From assembly GCF_001659705.1 (NCBI RefSeq), contig NZ_CP015971.1, forward strand, positions 1,178,001 to 1,242,000: a DNA stretch of 64,000 nucleotides, read 5' to 3'. Made by a program: the position numbers and the translations under genes. This DNA is from Arachidicoccus sp. BS20. GTDB lineage: Bacteria > Bacteroidota > Bacteroidia > Chitinophagales > Chitinophagaceae. Of the stretch, positions 43,744 to 52,499 are shown piece after piece; the first letter of the stretch is position 1; each line of letters starts with the position of its first letter. Under the pieces are notes generated by a model. It was not told the DNA's origin. It did not search any database and saw only the letters and a program-made list of their open reading frames with translations.

Positions 43744-45393
43744 CTATTTCTTCCAAATACTTTCAATTTCTTCCAAACTCTTTCCCTTCGTTTCAGGAAC
43801 TAATTTCCAAATAAACAATGCAGATAAAACAGCCATCACACCGTAAATCCAGTAAGCAAACCCGTGATGAAATTGGTTGGTCAATGCAACATTATCGTTC
43901 ATCATCGGGAATGTGAATGACACGACCCAATTCGCAATCCATTGTGCCGCTACTGCGATGGATAGCGCACCGCGGATACTGTTGGGAAAAATTTCTGCCA
44001 GCAACACCCAGCAAACCGGACCCCAACTCATGGCAAATGCCGCCGTGTATATCAGCATAAAAATTAAGGCAACAATGCCGAGATTATTGGAATAGAACAG
44101 AAATCCAAGCGCTATCATGCTTACAGCCATTCCTACGGAACCGATTATCATTAAAGGTTTGCGACCGAATTTATCCACCGTAAAAATTGCAACCACCGTA
44201 AACAACAAATTCACAACACCTACAATAATCGTTTGCAGCAAAGATGAATCGGTGGAAGAACCCATGTTGCGGAAAATATTTCCGGCGTAATAAAGTACCA
44301 CATTAATACCTACGAATTGCTGGAATACAGAGAGCAAAATACCTACGATAATCAATAACGAACCGTAAGACAACCACGGACGGCTTGTTTCGTGTAGCGT
44401 ACTTTTAATAGAATCTAAAACAGATTGTGCTTCTTCTTTGCCGCCTATTTTCCCCAACACTTTCAATGCAGAGGCGTCTTTGCCTTTCATCGCAAGATAG
44501 CGCGGCGTTTCTGGCACAAAAAATAAAAGGATGAAAAATATTGCTGCCGGAATTACACCGGAGAAAAACATCCAACGCCAGCCTTCCGTTGTAAGCCACT
44601 GTTCATCGCCTTTTCCGGCGATGACGTAGTTCACGAAATAAATAACCAACATTCCGAAGATAATCGCAAACTGGTTGAAAGAAACCAATTTTCCGCGAAT
44701 TTTTGCAGGCGCTATTTCAGCAATATACATCGGCGAAATCATGGATGCAAGTCCTACGCCGAAGCCGCCGATAATTCTATAAACAACAAACGAATAAACG
44801 GGCAGCACACCGAAAATGTTGAACGCTTCAGGTTTCCATGCTCCTATCGCCGAAAATAAAAATGATAACGCAGCAATGAATAATCCTGTCTTTCTTCCCC
44901 ATGATTTTGAAATCGCTCCCGCCAAAGCGCCACCTATGATGCAGCCAATCAACGCGCTGGAAAGTATAAACCCTTTGATGGAATTTGCCATGTTTTGCAA
45001 TGCATCAGCACCGGAAGGCATTATTTCATTTACAGAAAAATATGACCAAACAATCAATGCAACGAGAATGATAACGCTTACAATTATCCCTCGATTTTTG
45101 CCCAACAATTTGAGCATTTGTATGCATATGATAATTGCCACAATAAACAAAACGATGACCATCAACCAACGATATTGATTGATTAATGGAGTTGTCAACA
45201 AAGAGAAATCATTTGGCTTTGACTGCACAAAATATTTCCCAAGCGCTTCCTCTGCACCATTGACTACCGCCGTATCGTAGCCGAAAAGCAAACCGCCCAA
45301 AGTGGCAACTAATGTTAGTAATATGATGTAAAAATTATTACTTTTCTGAATACCCTGCGAAGCGTTGCTTCCGCCTGTGTTGATGAATGCCAT
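43744..45393 (-). CDS. xylE: MFS sugar:proton symporter, xylose type
   Basis: A sugar-porter family transporter that imports xylose with protons. Typical motifs are FGYDTAVVNG in helix 1, GRKTG after helix 2, RIIGGFGVGLAS, PMYIAEIAP, PETPRYL and the C-terminal PETKGKSLEEIE. At 549 residues it is longer than the usual 460-490, because about 75 residues with two extra hydrophobic stretches (about 73-90 and 100-118) sit between helix 1 and helix 2. It is the distal gene of the xylB-xylA-xylE direction; 213 bases with two palindromes separate it from xylA. The IS982 element inserted right behind its stop. Confidence 0.86.
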   Translation of the reverse strand: MAFINTGGSNASQGIQKSNNFYIILLTLVATLGGLLFGYDTAVVNGAEEALGKYFVQSKPNDFSLLTTPLINQYRWLMVIVLFIVAIIICIQMLKLLGKNRGIIVSVIILVALIVWSYFSVNEIMPSGADALQNMANSIKGFILSSALIGCIIGGALAGAISKSWGRKTGLFIAALSFLFSAIGAWKPEAFNIFGVLPVYSFVVYRIIGGFGVGLASMISPMYIAEIAPAKIRGKLVSFNQFAIIFGMLVIYFVNYVIAGKGDEQWLTTEGWRWMFFSGVIPAAIFFILLFFVPETPRYLAMKGKDASALKVLGKIGGKEEAQSVLDSIKSTLHETSRPWLSYGSLLIIVGILLSVFQQFVGINVVLYYAGNIFRNMGSSTDSSLLQTIIVGVVNLLFTVVAIFTVDKFGRKPLMIIGSVGMAVSMIALGFLFYSNNLGIVALIFMLIYTAAFAMSWGPVCWVLLAEIFPNSIRGALSIAVAAQWIANWVVSFTFPMMNDNVALTNQFHHGFAYWIYGVMAVLSALFIWKLVPETKGKSLEEIESIWKK

Positions 45394-45474
45394 CGAAGTT
45401 TATTTTTTGGTGGATGAATGTTTTTTGTTGTTTCTGTAGCCGTGGTTCGTGTCCGCACAAACCGCTTAGTATTT

Positions 45475-45498
45475 TCGGTACGTGAAGACACGTACCGA
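45475..45498. repeat. Perfect hairpin between xylA and xylE
   Basis: TCGGTACGTG, AAGA, CACGTACCGA: a perfect 10-bp stem with a tetraloop in the intercistronic gap. No T-run follows on the minus strand, so it is more likely an mRNA-stabilising or processing element, or a palindromic repeat, than a terminator. Confidence 0.5.
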
Positions 45499-45525
45499 GG
45501 CATCAGAATGAAATAATATTTTTAT

Positions 45526-45598
45526 AACCACAACGGCACGATGACAAAACGTTTCTCAACGTTGCGGTTTCGCCGTGCCGTCAAGTGTCGTTGTGGTT
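45526..45598. repeat. Palindromic element in xylA-xylE gap
   Basis: Terminal inverted repeats AACCACAACG/CGTTGTGGTT enclose an inner pair CGGCACG/CGTGCCG. The end sequence is related to the AACCACATAG and AACCACA type ends of the MITE-like repeats, so this may be another member of the family. Confidence 0.5.
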
Positions 45599-45606
45599 CA
45601 GCTTTT

Positions 45607-46935
45607 TTAAATATACTGATTAATAATATTCTCGTAATATTCCTGCCTGCCGCTAATCATCTTCGGTTCGCCATTTTGCGCAGCAAAGTTTCTCAGGTCT
45701 TCCAAAGACAATTTACCGTCTTCAAAGTCTTTACCCGCACCGCTTTCGTAAGAAGCGTATCTTTCCTCACGCAGCTTTTTATATTCCGATTTTTGCAAAA
45801 TATTATCTGCAACAATCAATCCTCTTGCGAACGCATCCATGCCTCCGATATGCGCATAAAACAAATCCTGGTAATCCGTAGAGTTGCGTCTAACCTTTGC
45901 ATCAAAGTTTACGCCGCCGCCTTTAAAGCCGCCCGCTTCGAGAATTATCAACCATATTTCCGCCAATTCATTCAGGTTTGTCGGGAACTGGTCGGTGTCC
46001 CAGCCGTTTTGATAATCACCGCGGTTGGCATCCATCGAACCTAACAAACCCGCATCAGCAGCCACTTGCAGCTCGTGCGTAAATGTATGTCCGGCAAGTG
46101 TTGCATGGTTTACTTCAAGGTTTAATTTGAAGTCGTCCATCAAATCATACTGGCGCAAAAAGCTGATAACCGTTGCCGCATCATAATCGTATTGATGCTT
46201 CGTAGGTTCGCACGGTTTCGGCTCAATAAAGAATGTTCCTGTAAAACCTTGCTTACGTGCATAATCTTTTGCTGTGTGCAAGAATTTTGCAAGATGCTCC
46301 TGCTCTTTTTTCATGTTTGTATTCAACAAACTCATGTAGCCTTCGCGACCGCCCCAGAACACATAATTTTCGCCGTCTAATTTTATAGTCGCATCCAACG
46401 CCGCTTTCACTTGCGCACCCGCGTGTGCCAGCACATGAAAGTCAGGATTTGTCGAAGCGCCATTCATATAACGCTCATGCGAAAAGAGATTTGCTGTAGC
46501 CCACAACAATTTTACGCCGCTAGCTTTTTGTTTTTCTGCAAGATAATCGGTAATCGTGTTCAAACGATTTTCATTATCGGCTACATCATTCGTGTAGTCG
46601 ATTAAGTCCACATCGTGAAAACAGTAAAACGGCATATTCATTTTTGTAATGAACTCAAAAGCCGCGTCAGCCTTGTCTTTCGCGCGTTGCACGGCATCTG
46701 AACTTTCGTCCCATGGAAAGAAATGCGTTCTTCCGCCGAACGGGTCTGCGCCGCTTCCGTTGAACGAATGCCAATACGCGCATGCAAATCTGAACCAGTC
46801 TTTCATGGTTTTTCCTGCAACCACTTTTGATTCGTCGTACCACTTAAACGCCAACGGATTGTCACTTTCGCGTCCTTCAAATTTAATTTCTCCAATACCT
46901 TTGAAGTATTCTTTTTCTCCTTTAATAATTGCCAT
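45607..46935 (-). CDS. xylA: Xylose isomerase
   Basis: Converts D-xylose to D-xylulose, with divalent metal. The 442-residue enzyme (class II length) has the signature FHDVDLIDY with the catalytic His and neighbouring Asp, the metal-binding stretch [40 protein letters not shown] and [18 protein letters not shown]. All expected metal ligands appear present. It lies 137 bases after xylB on the minus strand; between them lie acacgaatt-type repeats. It probably shares the xylB transcript. Confidence 0.97.
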   Translation of the reverse strand: MAIIKGEKEYFKGIGEIKFEGRESDNPLAFKWYDESKVVAGKTMKDWFRFACAYWHSFNGSGADPFGGRTHFFPWDESSDAVQRAKDKADAAFEFITKMNMPFYCFHDVDLIDYTNDVADNENRLNTITDYLAEKQKASGVKLLWATANLFSHERYMNGASTNPDFHVLAHAGAQVKAALDATIKLDGENYVFWGGREGYMSLLNTNMKKEQEHLAKFLHTAKDYARKQGFTGTFFIEPKPCEPTKHQYDYDAATVISFLRQYDLMDDFKLNLEVNHATLAGHTFTHELQVAADAGLLGSMDANRGDYQNGWDTDQFPTNLNELAEIWLIILEAGGFKGGGVNFDAKVRRNSTDYQDLFYAHIGGMDAFARGLIVADNILQKSEYKKLREERYASYESGAGKDFEDGKLSLEDLRNFAAQNGEPKMISGRQEYYENIINQYI

Positions 46936-47072
46936 TGTAATTGATTTTTATTTGTTATTAATATTTTTTGATAACACGAATTATTACTAATTACACGAAT
47001 TGATTTGAACGCTGATTTTTTATGATAGTTATGATTAATCCCATAATCTTAAAAATCCTCCCAAATCATGGT

Positions 47073-48581
47073 TCAGACTAATTCCTCGTTCAGACGACTC
47101 TTCCATTTCCGATAAATTGCTTCATATTTTTTTACCGATTCTTCATCGGGTTCTATGGTTTCCAGCAACTCCAATTTGGAAAAAGCATCCTGCGGTTTTT
47201 CAAAAATTCCCAAACCGATGCCTGCGCCCAAAGCCGCGCCCACACTGCCGTCCGTGTTGTACAGTTCAACCGTTAAGCCTGTTGTATTTACAAATGCGTG
47301 CGTGAACACTTTGCTTAAAAACATATTGGCTTTGCCTGCTTTTACCACTTTGGTTTGCATACCGTTTTCGCGCATAATGTCCAATCCGTAACGGAATGAA
47401 AACGCAATACCTTCCTGCACCGCGCGGAACAAATGCGCCTTATTATGTATATTAAAATTGATTTCGGAAAAGCCTGCGCCTACGTGTTTGTTGCACAACA
47501 TTCTTTCAGTACCGTTGCCGAAAGGCAGGAACAGCAAGCCTTCCGAGCCAATCTCAATCGTTGAAGCAAGCTCATTTATTTCCTGATAAGATAATTTTTC
47601 ATCCACCATATTTTTTATCCAGCGGTTGCTGATGCCCGTTCCGTTGATACACAATAACACGCCAAGCCTGTTATTTTCATTCGTATGATTGACGTGCGCA
47701 AATGTGTTGATGCGCGAGAGTTTATCATACACCAAATCGTCTGCAACGGCATAGATAACGCCGCTTGTGCCGGCAGTTGCAGCGATTTCGCCGGGTTCAA
47801 AAACATTCAGCGACAAAGCGTTGTTCGGTTGGTCGCCGGCTTTGTAGGTAACAGGAATTTCTGCAGGAATGTTCAATTCTTTTGCAATCTCTTTTGTAAC
47901 ATTTCCATGCACGCCGAACAATGCTTTTGTTTCAGGAAAAACAGATTCATCAAAATCATAAGCACTCAAAATATCTTTCGATAGTTCTTTGTTTTTAAAA
48001 TCCCAAAACACACCTTCGGACAACATGGAAATGGTGGAAGTAATTTCGCCCGTTAATTTCATCGCGATATAATCACCGGGCAACATGAACTTATCAATCT
48101 TCTCATAAACTTGAGGTTCGTTATGTTTTACCCAAGCCAATTTTGATGCCGTGAAGTTTCCGGGGAAATTTAATAAATGAGATAATGCTTTTTCTTCGCC
48201 AATCGCTTGCAAGCCTTTCTCTGCCTGCTTTTCCGTACGACTGTCACACCAGATAATTGAATCGCGCAATACATTTTTTTCTTTATCTACAATTACCAAT
48301 CCGTGCATTTGATATGTAATACCGATGGCAACAATATTCTCAGGATTATATGTATTTATTGATTGTGTTTGCTTAATGGCAGCCTTCACATCGCTCCACC
48401 ATTGTTCCGGCGATTGCTCCGCCCAATCAGGCTTGGGAGATTTTATTTCACGCTCCGTATTTTCGGGAAAAGTGGCGGAAGCCACGCTGCGCTGTGTTTC
48501 CGCATCTACTACGGAAACCTTTATTGACGACGTTCCTACGTCTATGCCGAGTAATAATGTATGCTCAATTTTGTCAATCAT
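47073..48581 (-). CDS. xylB: Xylulokinase
   Basis: Phosphorylates D-xylulose to xylulose-5-phosphate for the pentose phosphate pathway. The 502-residue FGGY-family kinase begins LLGIDVGTSSIKVSVVD with the phosphate-1 loop and has WAEQSPEQWW, the SIIWCDSRTE substrate loop with the catalytic-type Asp, TAGTSGVIYA and the late GKANMFLSKVFTHAFV. It is the first gene after the palindromic operator at 48647-48672 and is therefore likely the head of xylB-xylA-xylE. Confidence 0.95.
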   Translation of the reverse strand: MIDKIEHTLLLGIDVGTSSIKVSVVDAETQRSVASATFPENTEREIKSPKPDWAEQSPEQWWSDVKAAIKQTQSINTYNPENIVAIGITYQMHGLVIVDKEKNVLRDSIIWCDSRTEKQAEKGLQAIGEEKALSHLLNFPGNFTASKLAWVKHNEPQVYEKIDKFMLPGDYIAMKLTGEITSTISMLSEGVFWDFKNKELSKDILSAYDFDESVFPETKALFGVHGNVTKEIAKELNIPAEIPVTYKAGDQPNNALSLNVFEPGEIAATAGTSGVIYAVADDLVYDKLSRINTFAHVNHTNENNRLGVLLCINGTGISNRWIKNMVDEKLSYQEINELASTIEIGSEGLLFLPFGNGTERMLCNKHVGAGFSEINFNIHNKAHLFRAVQEGIAFSFRYGLDIMRENGMQTKVVKAGKANMFLSKVFTHAFVNTTGLTVELYNTDGSVGAALGAGIGLGIFEKPQDAFSKLELLETIEPDEESVKKYEAIYRKWKSRLNEELV

Positions 48582-48646
48582 TAAAAATCTGAATTTAAAC
48601 TTATGTTTGTATGCAACAATTTGGAAGCTAAAGTAGCTAAAATTTC

Positions 48647-48672
48647 TAAAATTGCAATCGATTGCAATTTTA
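48647..48672. promoter_or_regulatory. Palindromic operator upstream of xylB
   Basis: A perfect 26-base palindrome centred on the LacI-type core TGCAATCGATTGCA (matching TGNAANCGNTTNCA), 65 bases before the xylB start. In the minus direction its right half overlaps an ATTG at the -33 position, spaced 19 bases from a TACTTTAG -7-like box; binding would therefore block transcription. The same core occurs upstream of susC at 63834-63857. Confidence 0.75.
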
Positions 48673-48715
48673 TTTTTTCATAAAATAAAAACAATTCACA
48701 CCTAATGTAAATGAA

Positions 48716-49801
48716 TTACCATTTCACAACATCCCAATACACAGGTTTGCGTTGCAATGCCGTGTCAAACAGCAACGGATAATTTTTTCTGCCTTCAACA
48801 GGATAATGGTCAAGCCATGTGTCCTTGTCGGACAAGTTCCAAAAAGTTACACTGTTGATATATTTTTTGTACTTGCGAAAAACAGAGAACACCATCTTGT
48901 ATTCCGCAGCCTGCTTGGCTTTCAGCGCATCGGTATAGGTATCGTTTTCATTTGGTTTCTTTGCACGCTGATTTTTCTCCCAAGGAAAAATAGAAATATC
49001 CACTTCGGTAAATTGCACTTTCAAACCGAGCGAAGCAAACTCTTTAATCGCTGTTTCCAATTCATCCTGTGTAGGTTCGTACACCGACCAATGCGCTTGT
49101 ATGCCGATGCCCGTAACTGGAATTTTCTTTGCCAGTAGACCTTTGAGCAATTTGTAAACACGCTCTCTTTTTTGCGGACGAATGACATTATAATCATTGT
49201 AAAACAACTGTGCTTTCGGGTCGGCTTCGTGCGCCCAAACAAAAGCGCTGTCGATAAAATCTTCGCCGCAGATTTGATACCATTTTGAATTACGCAGAAA
49301 TTTAGTACTATCATCGTCAATCGCTTCATTCACTACATCCCACGCATACACAGCATCTTTGTATCGATTGACGACCGTGAAAACATGCGACTTCAAACGC
49401 TGCAACAGCGTGTCTTTGGAAACCGTTTTACCGTTTTTATTCACGAACAACCACGGCGGCGTTTGCTGATGCCAGCAAAGATTATGTCCGCGAATGCGAA
49501 TATGATTGCGCTTCGCAAATGCGACAATTGAGTCTGCATTTTTCCAAAAATATACATTTTGAAAAGGTTCAATCGGCGCCCATTTCATCGCGTTTTCGGG
49601 CGTTACACTATTAAATTCTTTTAAAATCAATTTGCCTTGCACGCCTGTAATGTTATGTTCATTTACGGCAACGCCAATCGGAAAATAATTTTTGTAATAA
49701 TCTTTCAACCCTTTGTTTGTATTAGGTTTCGGATGATTATTCGCTGAATTGCATCCGAACAAAAATGCTACGATTGAAAACGATATGAATATTTTTTTCA
49801 T
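48716..49801 (-). CDS. GH10 endo-1,4-beta-xylanase, lipoprotein
   Basis: Cuts internal xylan bonds at the cell surface. The 361-residue protein has a lipoprotein signal (MKKIFISFSIVAFLFGCNS, lipidated Cys17) and a GH10 barrel with His105/His111 (RGHNLCWHQQTP), the acid/base Glu159 (WDVVNEA) and the nucleophile Glu266 (QFTEVDIS). All catalytic residues are in place. It sits between GH3 and xylB on the minus strand; 374 bases of structured non-coding DNA precede it, including a branched palindrome. Confidence 0.96.
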   Translation of the reverse strand: MKKIFISFSIVAFLFGCNSANNHPKPNTNKGLKDYYKNYFPIGVAVNEHNITGVQGKLILKEFNSVTPENAMKWAPIEPFQNVYFWKNADSIVAFAKRNHIRIRGHNLCWHQQTPPWLFVNKNGKTVSKDTLLQRLKSHVFTVVNRYKDAVYAWDVVNEAIDDDSTKFLRNSKWYQICGEDFIDSAFVWAHEADPKAQLFYNDYNVIRPQKRERVYKLLKGLLAKKIPVTGIGIQAHWSVYEPTQDELETAIKEFASLGLKVQFTEVDISIFPWEKNQRAKKPNENDTYTDALKAKQAAEYKMVFSVFRKYKKYINSVTFWNLSDKDTWLDHYPVEGRKNYPLLFDTALQRKPVYWDVVKW

Positions 49802-50175
49802 GGGAAAAATTTATTAATTATTAAAGATTGATGATAATTGAAAAATAGGAAAACGTTGGTTGTCATTGCCGCGTAGGCGGCAATCGCTTGACGAGTGCAT
49901 TTTTGAGATGCTGAATCGAAAATCGGCGAAGCCAAACGGGTTCAGAATACGTGCAAAGGTTTTTCATTTCTGTTCAATCATCTTCAACATTAAAAATTAT
50001 TAATTCTTTAATTACAAAATTTTTAATTAACAATGCTATGCTAAGTGTCCTCGCTTCGCATAAATATTCTGTTGCCTCGTGGCAACTAAAACAAGTCGGC
50101 AAGAGCCGACAGAATAAAGGTTTGAAGCGAGGACGCTTCAAACAGCGAGCGCATTCAAATTCTTAACTCTAAATT
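49802..50175. other. Structured intergenic region between GH3 and GH10 genes
   Basis: It holds no credible gene. A perfect palindrome ATTGCCGC-gtag-GCGGCAAT lies at 49865-49884, a repeat-like stretch (atcggcgaagccaaacggg) follows at about 49920, and a large branched palindrome spans 50047-50143. The rest is AT-rich. Confidence 0.6.
50047..50143. repeat. Branched palindrome with two exclusive folds
   Basis: Fold 1: an outer stem GTCCTCGCTTC (50047-50057) with GAAGCGAGGAC (50124-50134), then TATTCT/AGAATA (50065-50070 with 50111-50116), enclosing two perfect hairpins GTTGCC-tcgt-GGCAAC (50071-50086) and GTCGGC-aaga-GCCGAC (50095-50110). Fold 2 uses GTTTGAAGC (50120-50128) with GCTTCAAAC (50135-50143), which competes for the right arm of fold 1. 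The sequence is symmetrical, so both strands can fold alike. Confidence 0.6.
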
Positions 50176-52356
50176 TTAATTAATTACCACATTCGTTTCA
50201 GCCATTGCCGGCGCGCCTAATTCCCGGCTGCGTGCAACAGGTGAACTTCCGCCGATATAAACTTTATACGTTCCGTTTGGAATAACCGCATCGCCGTTTT
50301 CATTAATGATTTGCATTTTTTCGGGCGTTACGGTAAAATTCAAAGTCTTGCTCTCATTGGGTTTCAGCGAAATTCGCTGAAAACCTTTTAATGAATATAA
50401 AGGCGTTAAATAATTTTGTTGCGGTGCGGAAATATATAATTGTACAACTTCATCCGAAGCAACATTACTTTGATTGGTAACCGCTACTTTTACTTCAAAA
50501 GATTCATTTTTATGAATGGATTTTTTATCTATCGTAATATTGCTATATTCAAATTTTGCATAAGACAATCCAAATCCAAAAGGATACATAGGCGCGTTTC
50601 CCATATAACGATAGGTGCGACCTTTCATGGAATAATCGGTATATGCAGGTAAATCGTCCAACGACATCGGAAAAGTCACAGGCAGTTTTCCCGAAGGCGA
50701 TACATCGCCGAAAACTACGTCGCCGACTGCATTTCCACCTTCTTCGCCCGGATACCAAACGAGCAAAACGGCGTCGGATAACTGATGCACTTCCTGCAAA
50801 TTCATAGGGCTGCCGCCTGTGATAATGGTTACAATTTTTCCTTTATAACCATCGCGTAATTTTTTCAAAAATTCAATTTGATTCTTCGGTAAATTATAAT
50901 CCATTCGGTCGCCAAATGTAGGCGAAGCCAACGCATCTCCTTCTTCGCCTTCAATGGTTCCGTCGATGCCCAGCACGGCAAAAATAATATCACACTGTTT
51001 CGCATCGCCGGTTGTCCAGTCTTCAGGATTCGAGTTGGGCCAATTCAATAAAATTCCTTGTTTGTATTGCACCTGGCTTCCTTTTGCAACATGCCCTGCA
51101 ATGCCCTCAAGAATTGTGGACATTTTATCATTAATGCCGTAATAATTGCCTATCAAAGATGTAATGGTGGAGGCATTTGGTCCTGTAACGTAATATTTAG
51201 GCAAGTCATTTTTCAATGGCAATACACCATCATTTTTCAGCATTACAATAGACTCCTGTGCTGCTTTGCGCGCCAGTGCACGGTGTGCTTCGCTGTTGAT
51301 TTCATCTGCGCCGATTTTATCATAAGGATTTGTACCGACCGGGTCGAACAACCCCAGTTTGATGCGCGTGCGCGTTACATTTGCCAACGCGCTGTCAATT
51401 ACAGATTCTTTGATGGCGCCTGCTTTTAATGCAGCATGCAGCGTACCGAAAGCATTGCCGCAATTGAGGTCCAAGCCGTACTTGATTGCCCACACAGCCG
51501 CATCTTGCAACGATGCTGTGGCTTTATGTCCGTGATAAATATCATCGACCGCATCGCAATCGGAAACCACGTGTCCTTTGAAACCCCAATCTTTACGAAG
51601 AATGGTATCCAACAAAAATCCGCTGGCGCTGGCAGGTTCGCCATTTACACTATTGTATGCAGCCATTACCGATTCAACACCGGCTTTAACCAAGGCATGG
51701 AAGGCCGGCAAATAGGTTTCGTACAAATCCAATTTACTCACATTCACATTAAAGCCATGACGTAATTTTTCAGGTCCGCTATGCACCGCAAAATGTTTTG
51801 CAGTTGCCTGCGTTTTCAAATGATTTGGGTCGTTACCTTGTAAACCTTTGACAAATGCAACGCCCATTTGCGAAGTGAGGTATGGGTCTTCACCGTAAGT
51901 TTCCTGTCCCCTGCCCCAGCGCGGGTCGCGGAAAATATTGATGTTCGGTGTCCAGAAAGAAAGTCCGCCGTACCAAACTTCGTAACCGCGCTTTCTATCG
52001 ATATTAAATTGAGCGCGCGCCTCACTTGAAATGGCGGAAGAAACTTTTGAAAGCAACGCAGGGTCGAAGGTTGCAGCTTCGCCGATTGCCTGCGGAAAAA
52101 CTGTCATCATGCCGGAGCGCGCTACGCCGTGCAAAGCCTCATTCCACCAATTATAAGAAGGCACGTTTAATCGCGGAATGGCTGGTGTTGCGTTCATCAA
52201 CTGATCGATTTTTTCGTCAGGTGTAAGGCGTGAAATAAAATCGTTCACTCTTGCATTCAAAGGCTTTGAAGGGTCTCTGAAAATTTGTGCTTGCACGAAA
52301 TGTGTTGCAATGAATGAACACGAAACGAAGATAATTTTAATGCAATGTTTTTTCAT
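50176..52356 (-). CDS. GH3 beta-xylosidase/beta-glucosidase family enzyme
   Basis: Releases xylose from xylo-oligosaccharide ends (by context). The 726-residue secreted protein has a signal peptide (MKKHCIKIIFVSCSFIATHF to VQA), the GH3 N-terminal barrel with the nucleophile Asp in HVVSDCDAVDDI, KHFAVHSGPE (KH-type substrate motif), the C-terminal alpha/beta sandwich beginning SIVMLKNDGVLPL, and a fibronectin-III-like end domain (about 625-720). Its leader carries copy 4 of the shared leader repeat. It is the fourth enzyme gene after susCD and is read toward GH10. Confidence 0.92.
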   Translation of the reverse strand: MKKHCIKIIFVSCSFIATHFVQAQIFRDPSKPLNARVNDFISRLTPDEKIDQLMNATPAIPRLNVPSYNWWNEALHGVARSGMMTVFPQAIGEAATFDPALLSKVSSAISSEARAQFNIDRKRGYEVWYGGLSFWTPNINIFRDPRWGRGQETYGEDPYLTSQMGVAFVKGLQGNDPNHLKTQATAKHFAVHSGPEKLRHGFNVNVSKLDLYETYLPAFHALVKAGVESVMAAYNSVNGEPASASGFLLDTILRKDWGFKGHVVSDCDAVDDIYHGHKATASLQDAAVWAIKYGLDLNCGNAFGTLHAALKAGAIKESVIDSALANVTRTRIKLGLFDPVGTNPYDKIGADEINSEAHRALARKAAQESIVMLKNDGVLPLKNDLPKYYVTGPNASTITSLIGNYYGINDKMSTILEGIAGHVAKGSQVQYKQGILLNWPNSNPEDWTTGDAKQCDIIFAVLGIDGTIEGEEGDALASPTFGDRMDYNLPKNQIEFLKKLRDGYKGKIVTIITGGSPMNLQEVHQLSDAVLLVWYPGEEGGNAVGDVVFGDVSPSGKLPVTFPMSLDDLPAYTDYSMKGRTYRYMGNAPMYPFGFGLSYAKFEYSNITIDKKSIHKNESFEVKVAVTNQSNVASDEVVQLYISAPQQNYLTPLYSLKGFQRISLKPNESKTLNFTVTPEKMQIINENGDAVIPNGTYKVYIGGSSPVARSRELGAPAMAETNVVIN

Positions 52357-52362
52357 TCGTAT

Positions 52363-52392
52363 ATTTTTTATGTTTTTAATTGCCGGATGGAA
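52363..52392 (-). repeat. Start-codon-proximal leader repeat, copy 4
   Basis: On the minus strand it reads TTCCATCCGGCAATT followed by AAAAACATAAAAAAT and ends 6 bases before the GH3 ATG. The preceding bases (52387-52417) match the extension of copy 1, with 2 mismatches in 32. Confidence 0.65.
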
Positions 52393-52499
52393 TTGGCTGC
52401 GCCGAACTCCGTTTCGCCAAAACAGTCATCGCTTTGGATATGCGAAGTTCTTATGACTCATTTCATCAATGTAGGTTTTATTATTTCTCAAAAAATGTT

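Noticed and set aside
49951-50166. A 71-residue plus frame in the GH3-GH10 gap
   Set aside because: It runs through the branched palindrome and its composition follows the repeat; no family or start signal.
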